A DNA stretch of 34,691 nucleotides, taken from the NCBI GenBank assembly GCA_949840805.1, contig CATKXR010000054.1, positions 1 through 34,691 of the forward strand, given 5' to 3'. Of the stretch, positions 25,082 through 34,047 are shown piece after piece (the stretch's first letter is position 1; the number at the start of each line of letters is the position of its first letter). The notes beneath the pieces were generated by a model. The model ran no database searches, was not told the DNA's origin, and worked only from the letters and a program-made list of their open reading frames with translations. Source of the DNA: an uncultured Lachnospiraceae bacterium (GTDB taxonomy: Bacteria; Bacillota; Clostridia; Lachnospirales; Lachnospiraceae). Position numbers and translations under genes: made by a program.

Positions 25082-26020
25082 TCAATCTGCCTTTAGCCAA
25101 ACCGAATAATTGGTTTCATTCCCGGAGCCGGTTTTCATTATAAAAGTTTCTTTTCTGTCTAATTTATGAAATAAATTATTGGACAGCACTTTATTGAAGA
25201 CAGAATCCTTATATGGAAGATTCATTATGGATTGCAATTCATAGATATTATCATCATTTCCTCCAGGAGCGTAAACAATTTTATTGATATCTTCGAAATG
25301 GTTTATTGCCAATTTAATACAATAATCTATAAAAAAATAATCAATTAATAAATCATAATGTGTGTTATAACGTTCCAGTATATTGTAACAAAATCTGAAT
25401 AATTTTAAATTGCATCCACCAATGAGAAAGCCACTCCATTCACCTTTTGATATAAAACGGTTATCAGCAACAGGATAACGGTTGCTATAAAATTCTTTAT
25501 CCCAGATTTTTTCAGGAATGGGGTGCGATACATATATTGTTGCATCAATCCATAATCCGCCATAGTTAGAGAGTAAGCCCATCCGCAGGATATCACTCAG
25601 GTGTGTCAGGGTTATGAAACCGCGTTCCACTTTATTGATAATAACCGGATCTATTTGCAACCAATCCATATAATTATTTTTATCAAGGATAATTAAGGTT
25701 TTGCTTGGCGGGCAATTTGCCTTGATAGAAGAAATACATTTTTTTACTAAAGGGGGAGCATTTTCTAATCCTTGCCACCAGAAAACCCAAAGAAAAGAAT
25801 TGTCTTCTGGTGGTATTTTTTTGGCAGGTAAAGTTTTGTAATGTTTTATAATATTTTTGTACTGCGCCTCAAGATATTTAAGGATTAGGTGATGCCGGAA
25901 ATTTAAGACAAGTCCGTTAGGAATACGCAGTTTGTTAAAGACATCTAAAACGAAATTGATTAGTGCTATCATTGGTGAAAATGATTTTGCAAATTTGATA
26001 TATAATTTTATTTTTTCCAT
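25082..26020 (-). CDS. Capsular polysaccharide synthesis glycosyltransferase (Caps_synth/GT32-like)
   Basis: A 312-residue cytoplasmic protein. FWWQGLENAPPLVKKCI (from 80) is the start of the Caps_synth family, and LSDILRMGLLSNYGGLWIDA (141-160) carries the nucleotide-sugar DxD-equivalent (WIDAT). These are retaining glycosyltransferases for capsule sugars. The sequence is AT-rich compared with the genes before 23 kb. AAGGAG precedes the ATG at 26020, and the promoter at 26055-26083 serves it. The downstream GtrII-like gene is on the same strand, 70 bases away. Confidence 0.82.
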   Translation of the reverse strand: MEKIKLYIKFAKSFSPMIALINFVLDVFNKLRIPNGLVLNFRHHLILKYLEAQYKNIIKHYKTLPAKKIPPEDNSFLWVFWWQGLENAPPLVKKCISSIKANCPPSKTLIILDKNNYMDWLQIDPVIINKVERGFITLTHLSDILRMGLLSNYGGLWIDATIYVSHPIPEKIWDKEFYSNRYPVADNRFISKGEWSGFLIGGCNLKLFRFCYNILERYNTHYDLLIDYFFIDYCIKLAINHFEDINKIVYAPGGNDDNIYELQSIMNLPYKDSVFNKVLSNNLFHKLDRKETFIMKTGSGNETNYSVWLKAD

Positions 26021-26054
26021 ATATTCTCCTTAAACTAATGTGGTGAAGAATTTC

Positions 26055-26083
26055 ATTATAGCATGGTTTGACGGGGATGACAA
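26055..26083 (-). promoter_or_regulatory. Promoter of the Caps_synth-like gene
   Basis: Reverse-strand TTGTCA (26083-26078) and TATAAT (26060-26055) are 17 bases apart. The -10 box is perfect. GGATGACAAG (26075-26084, top strand) also occurs upstream of the GtrII-like gene at 25062-25071. Confidence 0.8.
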
Positions 26084-26181
26084 GTTTTGCGTTTTTCAAA
26101 ACGGCGCATAGTAAATTTCGTGGAAATAAACTTCTTAATATTAGCCGCAAATTTCCTGCCGGGACATGTAAAAATTGTAAG

Positions 26182-26210
26182 TTGCGGAATCATTTAATCA
26201 ATGATATACT
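26182..26210 (+). promoter_or_regulatory. Promoter of the main glycan operon
   Basis: TTGCGG (26182-26187) and TATACT (26205-26210) are separated by 17 bases, leaving an AT-rich leader of about 100 bases before the first glycosyltransferase. It is divergent from the promoter at 26055-26083. I see no terminator hairpin or JUMPstart-like element in the leader. Confidence 0.7.
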
Positions 26211-26315
26211 GGAAACATTGTAATAAGTGAAGATAATGTCAGGAAAACACAAAATATGAGACATTATGGGAAGACAAAGATAGGAATAAATTGGCATTAG
26301 TAAAAGGTTGGCAAT

Positions 26316-27278
26316 ATGAAAAATTTGATTACTGTAATAATGTGTACTTATAATGAAAAACAAAAGGAGTTGGAACAGGCGATTCAATCGATATTAGGAC
26401 AGACATACTCTTATTTTGAATTAATAATCGTTCTGGACAACCCGGATAATCAAATGATTCAGGATGTCGTCTATCAATATGCAAAAACAGACAAAAGAAT
26501 TCGTGTAATCGCAAATAAAAAAAACATAGGGGTAGCGAAAAGCAGCAACCGGGCATGGAAGGCGGCAAAGGGGGAATATATTGCTAAGATGGATGCAGAT
26601 GATATAGCGGCGCCTCAGCGTTTGGAATTAGAATGGAAGATTTTATCAGAAAAGAATCTTGATTTTATTGCTGCGTCTAAAAGGAATATTAACGAAAATG
26701 GAGAGAATAAAGGAGAGTTTGTAAATGCGCTGAATATCAGCCAGCTAAAACAACTTTTACCCTGTGATAATTTGGTGACTCAGTCTACTGTATTAATGAA
26801 AAAATCTGTTCTTGAAGAATTGGGCGGTTACATGAATCTGCCTTCTTGTGAAGATTATGACCTGTGGCTGCGGATGCTGTGCAGGGGATACAAGATGGAG
26901 ATTATCCCTGATATTTTGGTGGATTATCGGGTCAGAGAAAACAGCATTACCCGCAATGATTATTATAAACAATACTTATCAGATTGTTTTGTGCGCAGCA
27001 TGTACCGTTCACATAAAAGAAGTTCTGAACTTTGGAATATTCGCGATTTTCATCATTATTTGCAATACAGAAAACCTTCCGAAAAGAAGAGGCTCCGTTT
27101 TAATCACGCATATAGCCTGTACTATCAGGGAATGGAGGCAAGAAAGACAGGAAGGTATGGAAAAGCCCTTATTTATATATTAGCGGGAATACTTCAAAAT
27201 CCAAATGTATTGGTGTTGTTTGTTCGAAAATTAATATTTCATATTCGAAAACGGATCATAATTAAATTAGGAAGATAG
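26316..27278 (+). CDS. Family 2 glycosyltransferase
   Basis: A 320-residue protein with a GT2 (GT-A fold) domain: VIMCTYNEKQKELEQAIQSI at the start, FELIIVLDNPD, and KMDADD (Asp93, Asp95, Asp96) as the metal and UDP-sugar DxD site. CEDYDLWLRM (about 178-187) holds the probable catalytic base (ED motif). The C-terminal 90 residues are basic and may contact the membrane. Donor and acceptor sugars cannot be predicted. The ribosome binding site is weak (AAAGG). It is the first gene of the operon. Confidence 0.9.
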   Translation: MKNLITVIMCTYNEKQKELEQAIQSILGQTYSYFELIIVLDNPDNQMIQDVVYQYAKTDKRIRVIANKKNIGVAKSSNRAWKAAKGEYIAKMDADDIAAPQRLELEWKILSEKNLDFIAASKRNINENGENKGEFVNALNISQLKQLLPCDNLVTQSTVLMKKSVLEELGGYMNLPSCEDYDLWLRMLCRGYKMEIIPDILVDYRVRENSITRNDYYKQYLSDCFVRSMYRSHKRSSELWNIRDFHHYLQYRKPSEKKRLRFNHAYSLYYQGMEARKTGRYGKALIYILAGILQNPNVLVLFVRKLIFHIRKRIIIKLGR

Positions 27279-27297
27279 GCAAAAGGAGAACGCTTAT

Positions 27298-28383
27298 ATG
27301 AAAAGGAAACATATTTGTTTGATTAATTATGATATGTGCCATTGGGGGGGAGTGGAGCAGGTAATTGAGAATATGGGACTGGCATTGCAGAAGGAGTATA
27401 AAATATCTATTATCAGCTTATGTACAGGTTTTCTTAAAACATATGAGGGAATTGATTGCCATACTATCATTAACAGGAAAGCCCGGGTAAGAGAAATTTT
27501 AATTCAGGGATACTTTAAACTGGTTCGGACAATAAACAGGAACCACGTAGATATTATAATGGTATGCGGCCCTTGTGCCGGAACGATTGTAGCGTTAGTA
27601 AAACCATTTATTAAGGCAAAAATAATATTTGCAGATCATTTAAACCTGCGGGGCTCCTGGGATAACAAACCTATTTGCCGTATGCTTTATTGGAATTCCA
27701 AAATGTCCGATTATACGGTAACGCTGACAAAGCAGAACAGGAACGATTATATAAGATATTTTCACATTTCTCCGAAGAAAATATGCTATATTTATAACTG
27801 GATTGACGAACAGGTATTTAAAACGGCACAGACATATCAGGCAGATTCCAAAAAAATCATTACAGCAGGACGTTTGGAATATGAAAAGGGTTATGACCGG
27901 TTAATAGAGATTGCAAAAATTGTGCTTCCTCAGCACCCGGACTGGGAATGGCATATATATGGCGGAGGGGAGTTGGAAAAAACAATTGAACATAAAATCA
28001 TGGATTGTGGTTTGGAAAAGCAATTGATTTTAAAAGGAATGTCAAAGAAACTTTTGGAAGAATATCATAATTATTCTATATTTGCATTAACATCCTATAT
28101 TGAAGGATTGCCTTTGGTGTTGTTGGAGGCAAAGGTAAATCACTTGCCATCTGTCAGTTTTGATATATTAACAGGGCCTTCCGAGATAATTCAGGACGGG
28201 CATAACGGATATTTGGTTCAGGATGGGGACATATCCGCGTTTGCCAGGAGATTGGGTCAATTGATGGATAATGAAGGTCTTAGAGAATCTTTTTCCAGCC
28301 ATGCCTGTGACAATATTGATAAATTTCGAAAAAGTAAAATATTAAGGCAATGGAAGTCATTATTTAACAGGCTTTTATCCTAA
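27298..28383 (+). CDS. Family 4 glycosyltransferase
   Basis: A 361-residue GT-B protein. The N-domain starts ICLINYDMCHWGGVEQVIEN, with the Gly-Gly loop. The C-domain has AGRLEYEKGYDRLIE (190-204) and EGLPLVLLE (Glu269, Glu277), the ExxxxxxxE signature of GT4 retaining enzymes. It transfers a sugar from a nucleotide donor to the growing lipid-linked glycan at the inner membrane face. AAAGGAG precedes the ATG, 19 bases after the previous gene, so it is in the same operon. Confidence 0.9.
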   Translation: MKRKHICLINYDMCHWGGVEQVIENMGLALQKEYKISIISLCTGFLKTYEGIDCHTIINRKARVREILIQGYFKLVRTINRNHVDIIMVCGPCAGTIVALVKPFIKAKIIFADHLNLRGSWDNKPICRMLYWNSKMSDYTVTLTKQNRNDYIRYFHISPKKICYIYNWIDEQVFKTAQTYQADSKKIITAGRLEYEKGYDRLIEIAKIVLPQHPDWEWHIYGGGELEKTIEHKIMDCGLEKQLILKGMSKKLLEEYHNYSIFALTSYIEGLPLVLLEAKVNHLPSVSFDILTGPSEIIQDGHNGYLVQDGDISAFARRLGQLMDNEGLRESFSSHACDNIDKFRKSKILRQWKSLFNRLLS

Positions 28384-28392
28384 GGAGATGAT

Positions 28393-29421
28393 ATGGCGGT
28401 TTTTAGTGTGTTAATCCCGGTATATAATTCAGAAAAGTATATACAGGAATGTGTAAGATCCGTTCTGGACCAGACTTTTCAGAATTTTGAAATTATTTTG
28501 GCAGATGATGGCTCTACAGACGAATCAGGAAAGATTTGCGATCAGCTTTCATCTTGTGATAAACGAATAACAGTAATCCACCAAAAAAATCAGGGACCTG
28601 CCGTGGCCCGGATTGCTGCTTTTCAAAAAGCAAGAGGAGATTATGTTATTTATATGGATTCTGATGATTTATGGGATAAACAGCTTTTGGAAAAGATACA
28701 GGCAATTATAGAAAAACATGATTGCGATATTGTCACGTTTCGCTGGCGGTATATAGATCTTAAAGGAAAATACCTGGGAGAACTGCCGCCTGCGTATCCA
28801 AGAGAAAATGTGGTATATGATATAAGATCCGTTATAATAAAGTTTTTGACAGAAGAGGTTGAAAATTCGTTATGTAAACGTGCCGTGAGGAGAAATCGTA
28901 TTGATTGTTCGCAGATTGCATCGTTATCCGGGATAAAAGATATCTATTTGGGGGAAGATATGGTGCAATCATTTATTATGATAAAAGATTGCAAAAATAT
29001 GGTTTACCTGGATCAATCATTGTACTATTATCGTGTGAATCCTCACAGCCTGACGCATAATTTAGATATTAAACCAACTATTGATATTGCCAAGGCAAGG
29101 CAATATCTGCACATTATCATCAGGCAATCGAAATTTAATCAGCCTGAATACAGAAAAATGTTGGAGAAAAGTTTTTGGGAACGTTATCTGACCGATTTAG
29201 TAAATGTGGCAGCTTTATATGACATAAAAACATTAAAGAAAACAGTTCATGAAATTAAAAAGCTGGATATCTATAAGAGTACGAAGAAAAAAGTAAGAGG
29301 ATACTCTCTTTCACTGAAACGGAAGATGTTATATTTTCTGGAGCAATCAGAATGGTGGACATGTTTCTGGCTGCTTGCCAGGATATATAAAAGATTGATT
29401 GGGAATAGGGGAATAGGTTAA
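28393..29421 (+). CDS. Family 2 glycosyltransferase
   Basis: A 342-residue GT2 enzyme starting FSVLIPVYNSEKYIQECVRS, with ILADDGSTDES (36-46) and YMDSDDLWD (Asp89, Asp91, Asp92) as the metal site. The GEDMV block near residue 195 gives the probable catalytic acidic residues. It resembles capsule or teichoic-acid glycosyltransferases of the EpsJ type. The C-terminal segment is basic. It starts nine bases after the GT4 gene behind AAGGAG, so translation is probably coupled. Confidence 0.9.
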   Translation: MAVFSVLIPVYNSEKYIQECVRSVLDQTFQNFEIILADDGSTDESGKICDQLSSCDKRITVIHQKNQGPAVARIAAFQKARGDYVIYMDSDDLWDKQLLEKIQAIIEKHDCDIVTFRWRYIDLKGKYLGELPPAYPRENVVYDIRSVIIKFLTEEVENSLCKRAVRRNRIDCSQIASLSGIKDIYLGEDMVQSFIMIKDCKNMVYLDQSLYYYRVNPHSLTHNLDIKPTIDIAKARQYLHIIIRQSKFNQPEYRKMLEKSFWERYLTDLVNVAALYDIKTLKKTVHEIKKLDIYKSTKKKVRGYSLSLKRKMLYFLEQSEWWTCFWLLARIYKRLIGNRGIG

Positions 29422-29480
29422 TATGTTATATCTCCAATATATTATTCAGAAGTGAAAACGCAAGGAGGAAATGAATTAAA

Positions 29481-30614
29481 GTGAATGAAATAAAAAAAGA
29501 GAGAGTCTGGATTGACTGGTTGGTGTATGGTCTTTTTATGATAATTGTTATGTCAGCTTATACTTCTGCTTCCAGATTTGTTAAATTAGTGAACCGAGGC
29601 AGCATGTTGACTTTTTTCATGCTTTTCATATTGTTTCTGAACCATATTGATTGGATACAGAAAATAAAAGATAAGGAAAAAGAATTGCTGGTTTGTCTGG
29701 CGGCGGGTATTTTGGTAATTATAAATATGTTTTTGGCAAAAGCAGGTCCGGGAGTAATCTTTGACATTGCAACGTTATTATTATCACTGTATTTGGTAGA
29801 CAAAATAAATTTTGACGAAAAAAGTATATGGATAGTTACATTAGGTTTTTTTCTTATTTTCCTTTTTTGGATTAAAACAGATGGAAGCAGTTATAATCCA
29901 AATACGATAACAGTTATCGTATTTGAGGCCATCACTATTTCTGCATTAGGAGGGTCGGTGATTCTGTCCAAATGGAAAAAAGAATGGATTGCCTGCATTT
30001 ATTTAATTGTTGCGTTTGTTGCGGTTGCCTGGCCCATGGCTAAAGAATTCCGGGGAAGAACGACCCTTGTGGCCATTCTTATTGTATCTGTTTTCCTGTT
30101 TTTGATACCTAAGGCAATCTGGAAGTTCAGAAAATTATATTATTGCCTGATCGGAGGAGTAGCAGCCGCATCTTACATAATACCATCTATATTCACTTAT
30201 ATATATTGGTTTTGTATTAAAAAACAAATGGATTTTCCGGCAAAACTGCGAATTTTTGGAGGCCGGGAGCCGGTATGGCTGCAATACATCGGAGCTTGGA
30301 CCAAAGAGCCCTGGACAGGAATAGGAAATGATTATGTAGGAAAAATACCGAATTTGTTATTTAATAGTATTCATAATGGATTATTTCATATACTGGTGGT
30401 GTATGGAATACCGATATTTTTAATTACTTTGATTTTTTTTGGAATCAAATTGTCAAAAATAAAAACGGATGCCATGTCAATAACAAAAAAAATGGGCTTA
30501 AGCATAATGATTGCAATGATGTCCATGGCAGCAATGGAATCTTATATTGTCACTCCGTTTTCAAATGTGTTTTTCTTTTTTGTTCTCTTAATCATGTATA
30601 GAGAAAATGGTTAA
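29481..30614 (+). CDS. Wzy/O-antigen ligase-like polymerase
   Basis: A 377-residue membrane protein with about 10-11 hydrophobic helices. The loop with EFRGRTTLVAILIV and the larger one with FGGREPVWLQYIGAWTKEPWTGIGND, ending in SIHNGLFHILVVYGIP, match the Wzy_C / O-antigen ligase group: an arginine-rich loop and a histidine before a helix. It should polymerise or ligate lipid-linked repeat units outside the membrane. The start is GTG 29481, 12 bases after GGAGG. A two-codon frame (ATG AAT TAA) lies between the ribosome binding site and this start. Confidence 0.8.
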   Translation: MNEIKKERVWIDWLVYGLFMIIVMSAYTSASRFVKLVNRGSMLTFFMLFILFLNHIDWIQKIKDKEKELLVCLAAGILVIINMFLAKAGPGVIFDIATLLLSLYLVDKINFDEKSIWIVTLGFFLIFLFWIKTDGSSYNPNTITVIVFEAITISALGGSVILSKWKKEWIACIYLIVAFVAVAWPMAKEFRGRTTLVAILIVSVFLFLIPKAIWKFRKLYYCLIGGVAAASYIIPSIFTYIYWFCIKKQMDFPAKLRIFGGREPVWLQYIGAWTKEPWTGIGNDYVGKIPNLLFNSIHNGLFHILVVYGIPIFLITLIFFGIKLSKIKTDAMSITKKMGLSIMIAMMSMAAMESYIVTPFSNVFFFFVLLIMYRENG

Positions 30615-30667
30615 AAGGTTGTAAATTTGAAGGCATGGATTGTGGATATATTGAAAGGGAAAGCGGT

Positions 30668-31921
30668 ATGATGCAAAAGGGAATAAGAATGTTTCATTGG
30701 ATTAAAGGGAAGCTCATAAGTCTGATTATTAAATATCTTCCTACGAAGAAAAACCGATTTTTATTTACCAGTTATGAAGGGCATTATTGTGACAGCCCTA
30801 AATATTTGTCGGAAGCAATACACAAGATGAACCATAATGTTGAGATAATATGGATTGTACGTAAGGATATGCTTCCGTTGTTACCTGCATACGTTAAAGG
30901 TATTGTTCATGAAGGTATAAAAGGGCGCATAAAGGTGATATGGTATAAAGGAACTTCTCGTGTATGGATTGATAACAGCACAGGAGATAAGGTGAGCAGT
31001 CTTGAAAGTAACCGTCCATGGGAATACCTGGAATTTAAGATAAACAGTTTTTTGCGTAATAAAGCAAACCAGCTATTGTTTTCAACATGGCATGGGACAC
31101 CGCTGAAATGTATGGGGCGTGACCTGATTGATAATCGCCAGATTGATTATTCATGTAACCCTTTGGCGGCAACGATGGTTCACGGGAATGAATATACCTT
31201 GAAAATCATGGATCATCTTACATTCCGGAAATTTAATATGAAACTGTTGGGATCTCCAAGGAATGATGTGCTTTTTGAGAGCGATCCTCAAAAGAAAATG
31301 AAGATAAAACAAAAGCTGGGATTGCCGACAGACAAAAAAATCATCTTGTTTGCGCCTACCTTCCGCCATGACGGGGAACTCGAAAATAAAAATATTCAGA
31401 GAAGCGGGCTCAATCAGCTTTCAGAAATGAATTTTAACCAATTATTTGAATCATTGGAAAAAAAATTTGGTGGAGAATGGGTATTGGTCTGCAGGTTTCA
31501 CTATTATTTAGATAAAATGATTGATTGGGACGGTTTGGAAGAACAATATTTCGGGAAAATTATAAATGGAAATAAAAATGATGAAATGTCAGAATATCTT
31601 GCATGTACAGACATTCTTTTGACAGATGCCAGTTCTTGTATGTTTGATTTTGCGATTACAAAGAAACCATGTATTTTGTATTTTCCGGATGTGGAATATT
31701 ATGAGAAAAAGGAAAGAGGATTTTATTATCCCATTCGAAAATTGCCATTTCCATTGGCAGTTACATTCCAGCAGTTATTAGATACGATATCCGGTTTTGA
31801 TTATGAGCCATATAAAGAAAATGTTGGAAAAATGATTGAGAAATTCGGATATGTAGACGATGGTCATTCCTCACGGAGAATCGCGGCATTTATTTTGAAA
31901 AAATGCTTTGGAAAGGACTGA
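30668..31921 (+). CDS. CDP-glycerol glycerophosphotransferase family protein (TagF/TagB-like)
   Basis: A protein of about 417 residues with the Glyphos_transf domain. FSTWHGTPLKCMGRD (HGTPLK at 142-147) and TDASSCMFDFAITKKPCILY (from residue 319) are the two histidine/serine blocks that bind CDP-glycerol, with EKKERGFYY shortly after. It adds glycerol phosphate, or polymers of it, to a glycan acceptor. The N-terminal basic segment may bind the membrane. I prefer ATG 30668 behind GAAAGGG; an ATG at 30635 is also in frame. The TagD-like enzyme three genes on would supply CDP-glycerol. The stop is four bases from the flippase start. Confidence 0.88.
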   Translation: MMQKGIRMFHWIKGKLISLIIKYLPTKKNRFLFTSYEGHYCDSPKYLSEAIHKMNHNVEIIWIVRKDMLPLLPAYVKGIVHEGIKGRIKVIWYKGTSRVWIDNSTGDKVSSLESNRPWEYLEFKINSFLRNKANQLLFSTWHGTPLKCMGRDLIDNRQIDYSCNPLAATMVHGNEYTLKIMDHLTFRKFNMKLLGSPRNDVLFESDPQKKMKIKQKLGLPTDKKIILFAPTFRHDGELENKNIQRSGLNQLSEMNFNQLFESLEKKFGGEWVLVCRFHYYLDKMIDWDGLEEQYFGKIINGNKNDEMSEYLACTDILLTDASSCMFDFAITKKPCILYFPDVEYYEKKERGFYYPIRKLPFPLAVTFQQLLDTISGFDYEPYKENVGKMIEKFGYVDDGHSSRRIAAFILKKCFGKD

Positions 31922-31925
31922 TTTT

Positions 31926-33383
31926 TTGGCAAAATTTGATATTAAAAAACGGTATCAGGCCTTGCCAGTTCATGTAAAAGCATCATTTTGGTTTTTGGTT
32001 TGTTCCGTTTTACAAAAAGGCATATCCACAATTACAATGCCGATTTTTACAAGAATTTCGACCAACGCAGAATTTGGCCAATTTAGTGTGTACAATTCAT
32101 GGATGGGAATTATTTCCGTGTTTGTAACATTGAATTTATTTTATGGCGTATATGTACAGGGACTGATTAAATACGAAAATGAAAAAGATGCCTATTCATC
32201 TTCACTGCAGGGCTTAACCTTAACTTTAGTTGGATCCTGGACGTTGGTCTATTTGCTATTTCATAATTTTTGGAATCGGATTTTTTCGCTTACCACAGTG
32301 CAGATGCTTGCAATGATGTTAATGATCTGGACTTCTGCGGTATTCAGCTTTTGGGCCGCCGAGCAAAGGGTAAAATTAAATTATATACAGATGGTGGCGT
32401 TAATACTGATTGTATCAGTGGTAAGGCCGGCTGTTGCGATTTTATTTATCCTACATGCTAAAGATAAGGTGACGGCCAGGATTATCGGATTGGTGTTGGT
32501 TGATGTAATAGCATATACAGGTTTGTTTTTTGTACAGATGCGCAGAGGACGTGTCTTTTATTCTAAAAAATTCTGGAAATATGCTGTTAGATTTAATCTT
32601 CCTTTAATACCTCATTATCTCTCTAGTGTAGTATTAAGCAGTGCTGACCGAATTATGATTGATCGGATCGTGGGAGCAAGTGAAGCGGGAATATACAGCT
32701 TGGCTTACTCGGTTTCCTTGTTGATGTCATTGTTTGGGGCAGCATTGTCACAGACAATGGAACCATGGATGTATCAAAAAATTAAAGAAAAAAAGACAGA
32801 TGAGTTTCCAGGAATTGCATATTTGACCTTGATGATTGTTGGTGGCCTTAATTTGTTGTTAATTGCCGCTGCTCCGGAAATCGTTACGATATTTGCACCA
32901 GCATCTTACCATGATGCAATTTGGGTTATTCCGCCAATCGCAATGAGTGTTTTTTTTACATACAGTTATGATCTGTTTGCAAAATTTGCTTTCTATTATG
33001 AAAAGACAAAATTTATCATGGCGGCAAGTGTAACTGCGTCTATTTTAAATGTTATTTTAAATGATATATTCATAACTCGATTTGGATATTACGCTGCGGG
33101 ATATACGACATTGGTTTGTTATATCCTTTATATCTTTGGCCATTATTATTTTATGAAAAGAATTATAAATAAATATATGGGGGATATAACCGTATATAAT
33201 GGAAAAAAGCTGATTGGAATCTCTCTTGGTTTTATGGCATCTGGTTTTATACTTATGGAATTATACAGAATGCCTGTTTTGAGATACCTGGTGATCCTAT
33301 TTGTATGTGCAGTTGCGTTTTGGAAAAGAAAGCGTTTGACAGAAATCATTAATCAACTGGCTCGATTAAAGAAAAAAGGCTGA
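31926..33383 (+). CDS. Polysaccharide flippase (Wzx/MurJ-type, MOP superfamily)
   Basis: A 485-residue membrane protein with about 14 helices. VKASFWFLVCSVLQKGISTITMP is the Wzx opening (after a short basic tail), followed by FTRISTNAEFGQFSVYNSW. The middle IPHYLSSVVLSSADRIMIDRIVGASEAGIYSLAYSV is the usual signature. It moves the lipid-linked repeat unit across the membrane. The best start is TTG 31926 behind GGAAAGGA, eight bases away; an upstream TTG at 31908 is in frame but has no site. It overlaps nothing and follows the TagF-like gene by four bases. Confidence 0.86.
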   Translation: MAKFDIKKRYQALPVHVKASFWFLVCSVLQKGISTITMPIFTRISTNAEFGQFSVYNSWMGIISVFVTLNLFYGVYVQGLIKYENEKDAYSSSLQGLTLTLVGSWTLVYLLFHNFWNRIFSLTTVQMLAMMLMIWTSAVFSFWAAEQRVKLNYIQMVALILIVSVVRPAVAILFILHAKDKVTARIIGLVLVDVIAYTGLFFVQMRRGRVFYSKKFWKYAVRFNLPLIPHYLSSVVLSSADRIMIDRIVGASEAGIYSLAYSVSLLMSLFGAALSQTMEPWMYQKIKEKKTDEFPGIAYLTLMIVGGLNLLLIAAAPEIVTIFAPASYHDAIWVIPPIAMSVFFTYSYDLFAKFAFYYEKTKFIMAASVTASILNVILNDIFITRFGYYAAGYTTLVCYILYIFGHYYFMKRIINKYMGDITVYNGKKLIGISLGFMASGFILMELYRMPVLRYLVILFVCAVAFWKRKRLTEIINQLARLKKKG

Positions 33384-33488
33384 AGCAGCATTTTGCCATA
33401 AAAGCGGAAAGAAACGGTCTTATGTATTTATCGTAACACTATACACGGAGCAATATGATATACAAATCCAATTAAGGAAGGTATGAAG

Positions 33489-33938
33489 ATGAAAAGAGTT
33501 ATAACTTATGGGACATTTGACCTTTTGCATTATGGCCATATTAATCTTCTTAAAAGAGCAAAAGCTTTTGGGGACTATTTGATTGTGGTTGTATCGTCAG
33601 ATGAATTTAACTGGAACGAAAAGCATAAAAAATGTTATTTTACCTACGAACAGCGGAAAATGCTGGTTGAATCTATTAGATATGTGGATCTGGTTATTCC
33701 TGAAGAAAGTTGGCAGCAGAAAAGATCGGATATGCATGAATATCATATAGATACATTTGTAATGGGAGATGACTGGGAGGGAAAATTTGATTTTCTTAGA
33801 GAAGAGGGGGTTGAAGTGGTATATTTGCCTCGGACGCCTGAAATCAGTTCTTCACAGATAAAGCATGATTTGTATGACGCAAATGCTATAGAATCAGAAA
33901 GTAAAACATCTCATGATGATATTAATACAGATCCGTAA
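33489..33938 (+). CDS. tagD: Glycerol-3-phosphate cytidylyltransferase (TagD-like)
   Basis: TagD joins glycerol-3-phosphate with CTP to give CDP-glycerol. MKRVITYGTFDLLHYGHINL is the classic start, with the HxGH motif at His14-His17. RTPEISSSQIK (115 onward) replaces the usual RTEGISTT block. Length 149 is somewhat over the standard because of an acidic tail after residue 130. The frame starts six bases earlier at ATG 33483, but AAGGAAGG ends one base before that and is well placed for ATG 33489. It provides the activated donor for the TagF-like enzyme at 30668. Confidence 0.9.
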   Translation: MKRVITYGTFDLLHYGHINLLKRAKAFGDYLIVVVSSDEFNWNEKHKKCYFTYEQRKMLVESIRYVDLVIPEESWQQKRSDMHEYHIDTFVMGDDWEGKFDFLREEGVEVVYLPRTPEISSSQIKHDLYDANAIESESKTSHDDINTDP

Positions 33939-33981
33939 TTGTCAATGCGATTTGATTCATTAGGACAAGAGCTTTATTTTT

Positions 33982-33987
33982 TATAAT
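33982..33987 (+). promoter_or_regulatory. Possible -10 box of the VanZ-family gene
   Basis: A perfect TATAAT sits 60 bases upstream of the VanZ start. The -35 region (near 33960) is poor (TTAGGA, 16-base spacer), so this may be a weak or activated promoter, or not one at all. Confidence 0.35.
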
Positions 33988-34047
33988 CTATTTTGGTATG
34001 AAAAGGAATTATACCAGGAATATGTTATTACGGAAGGATCCCTACCA

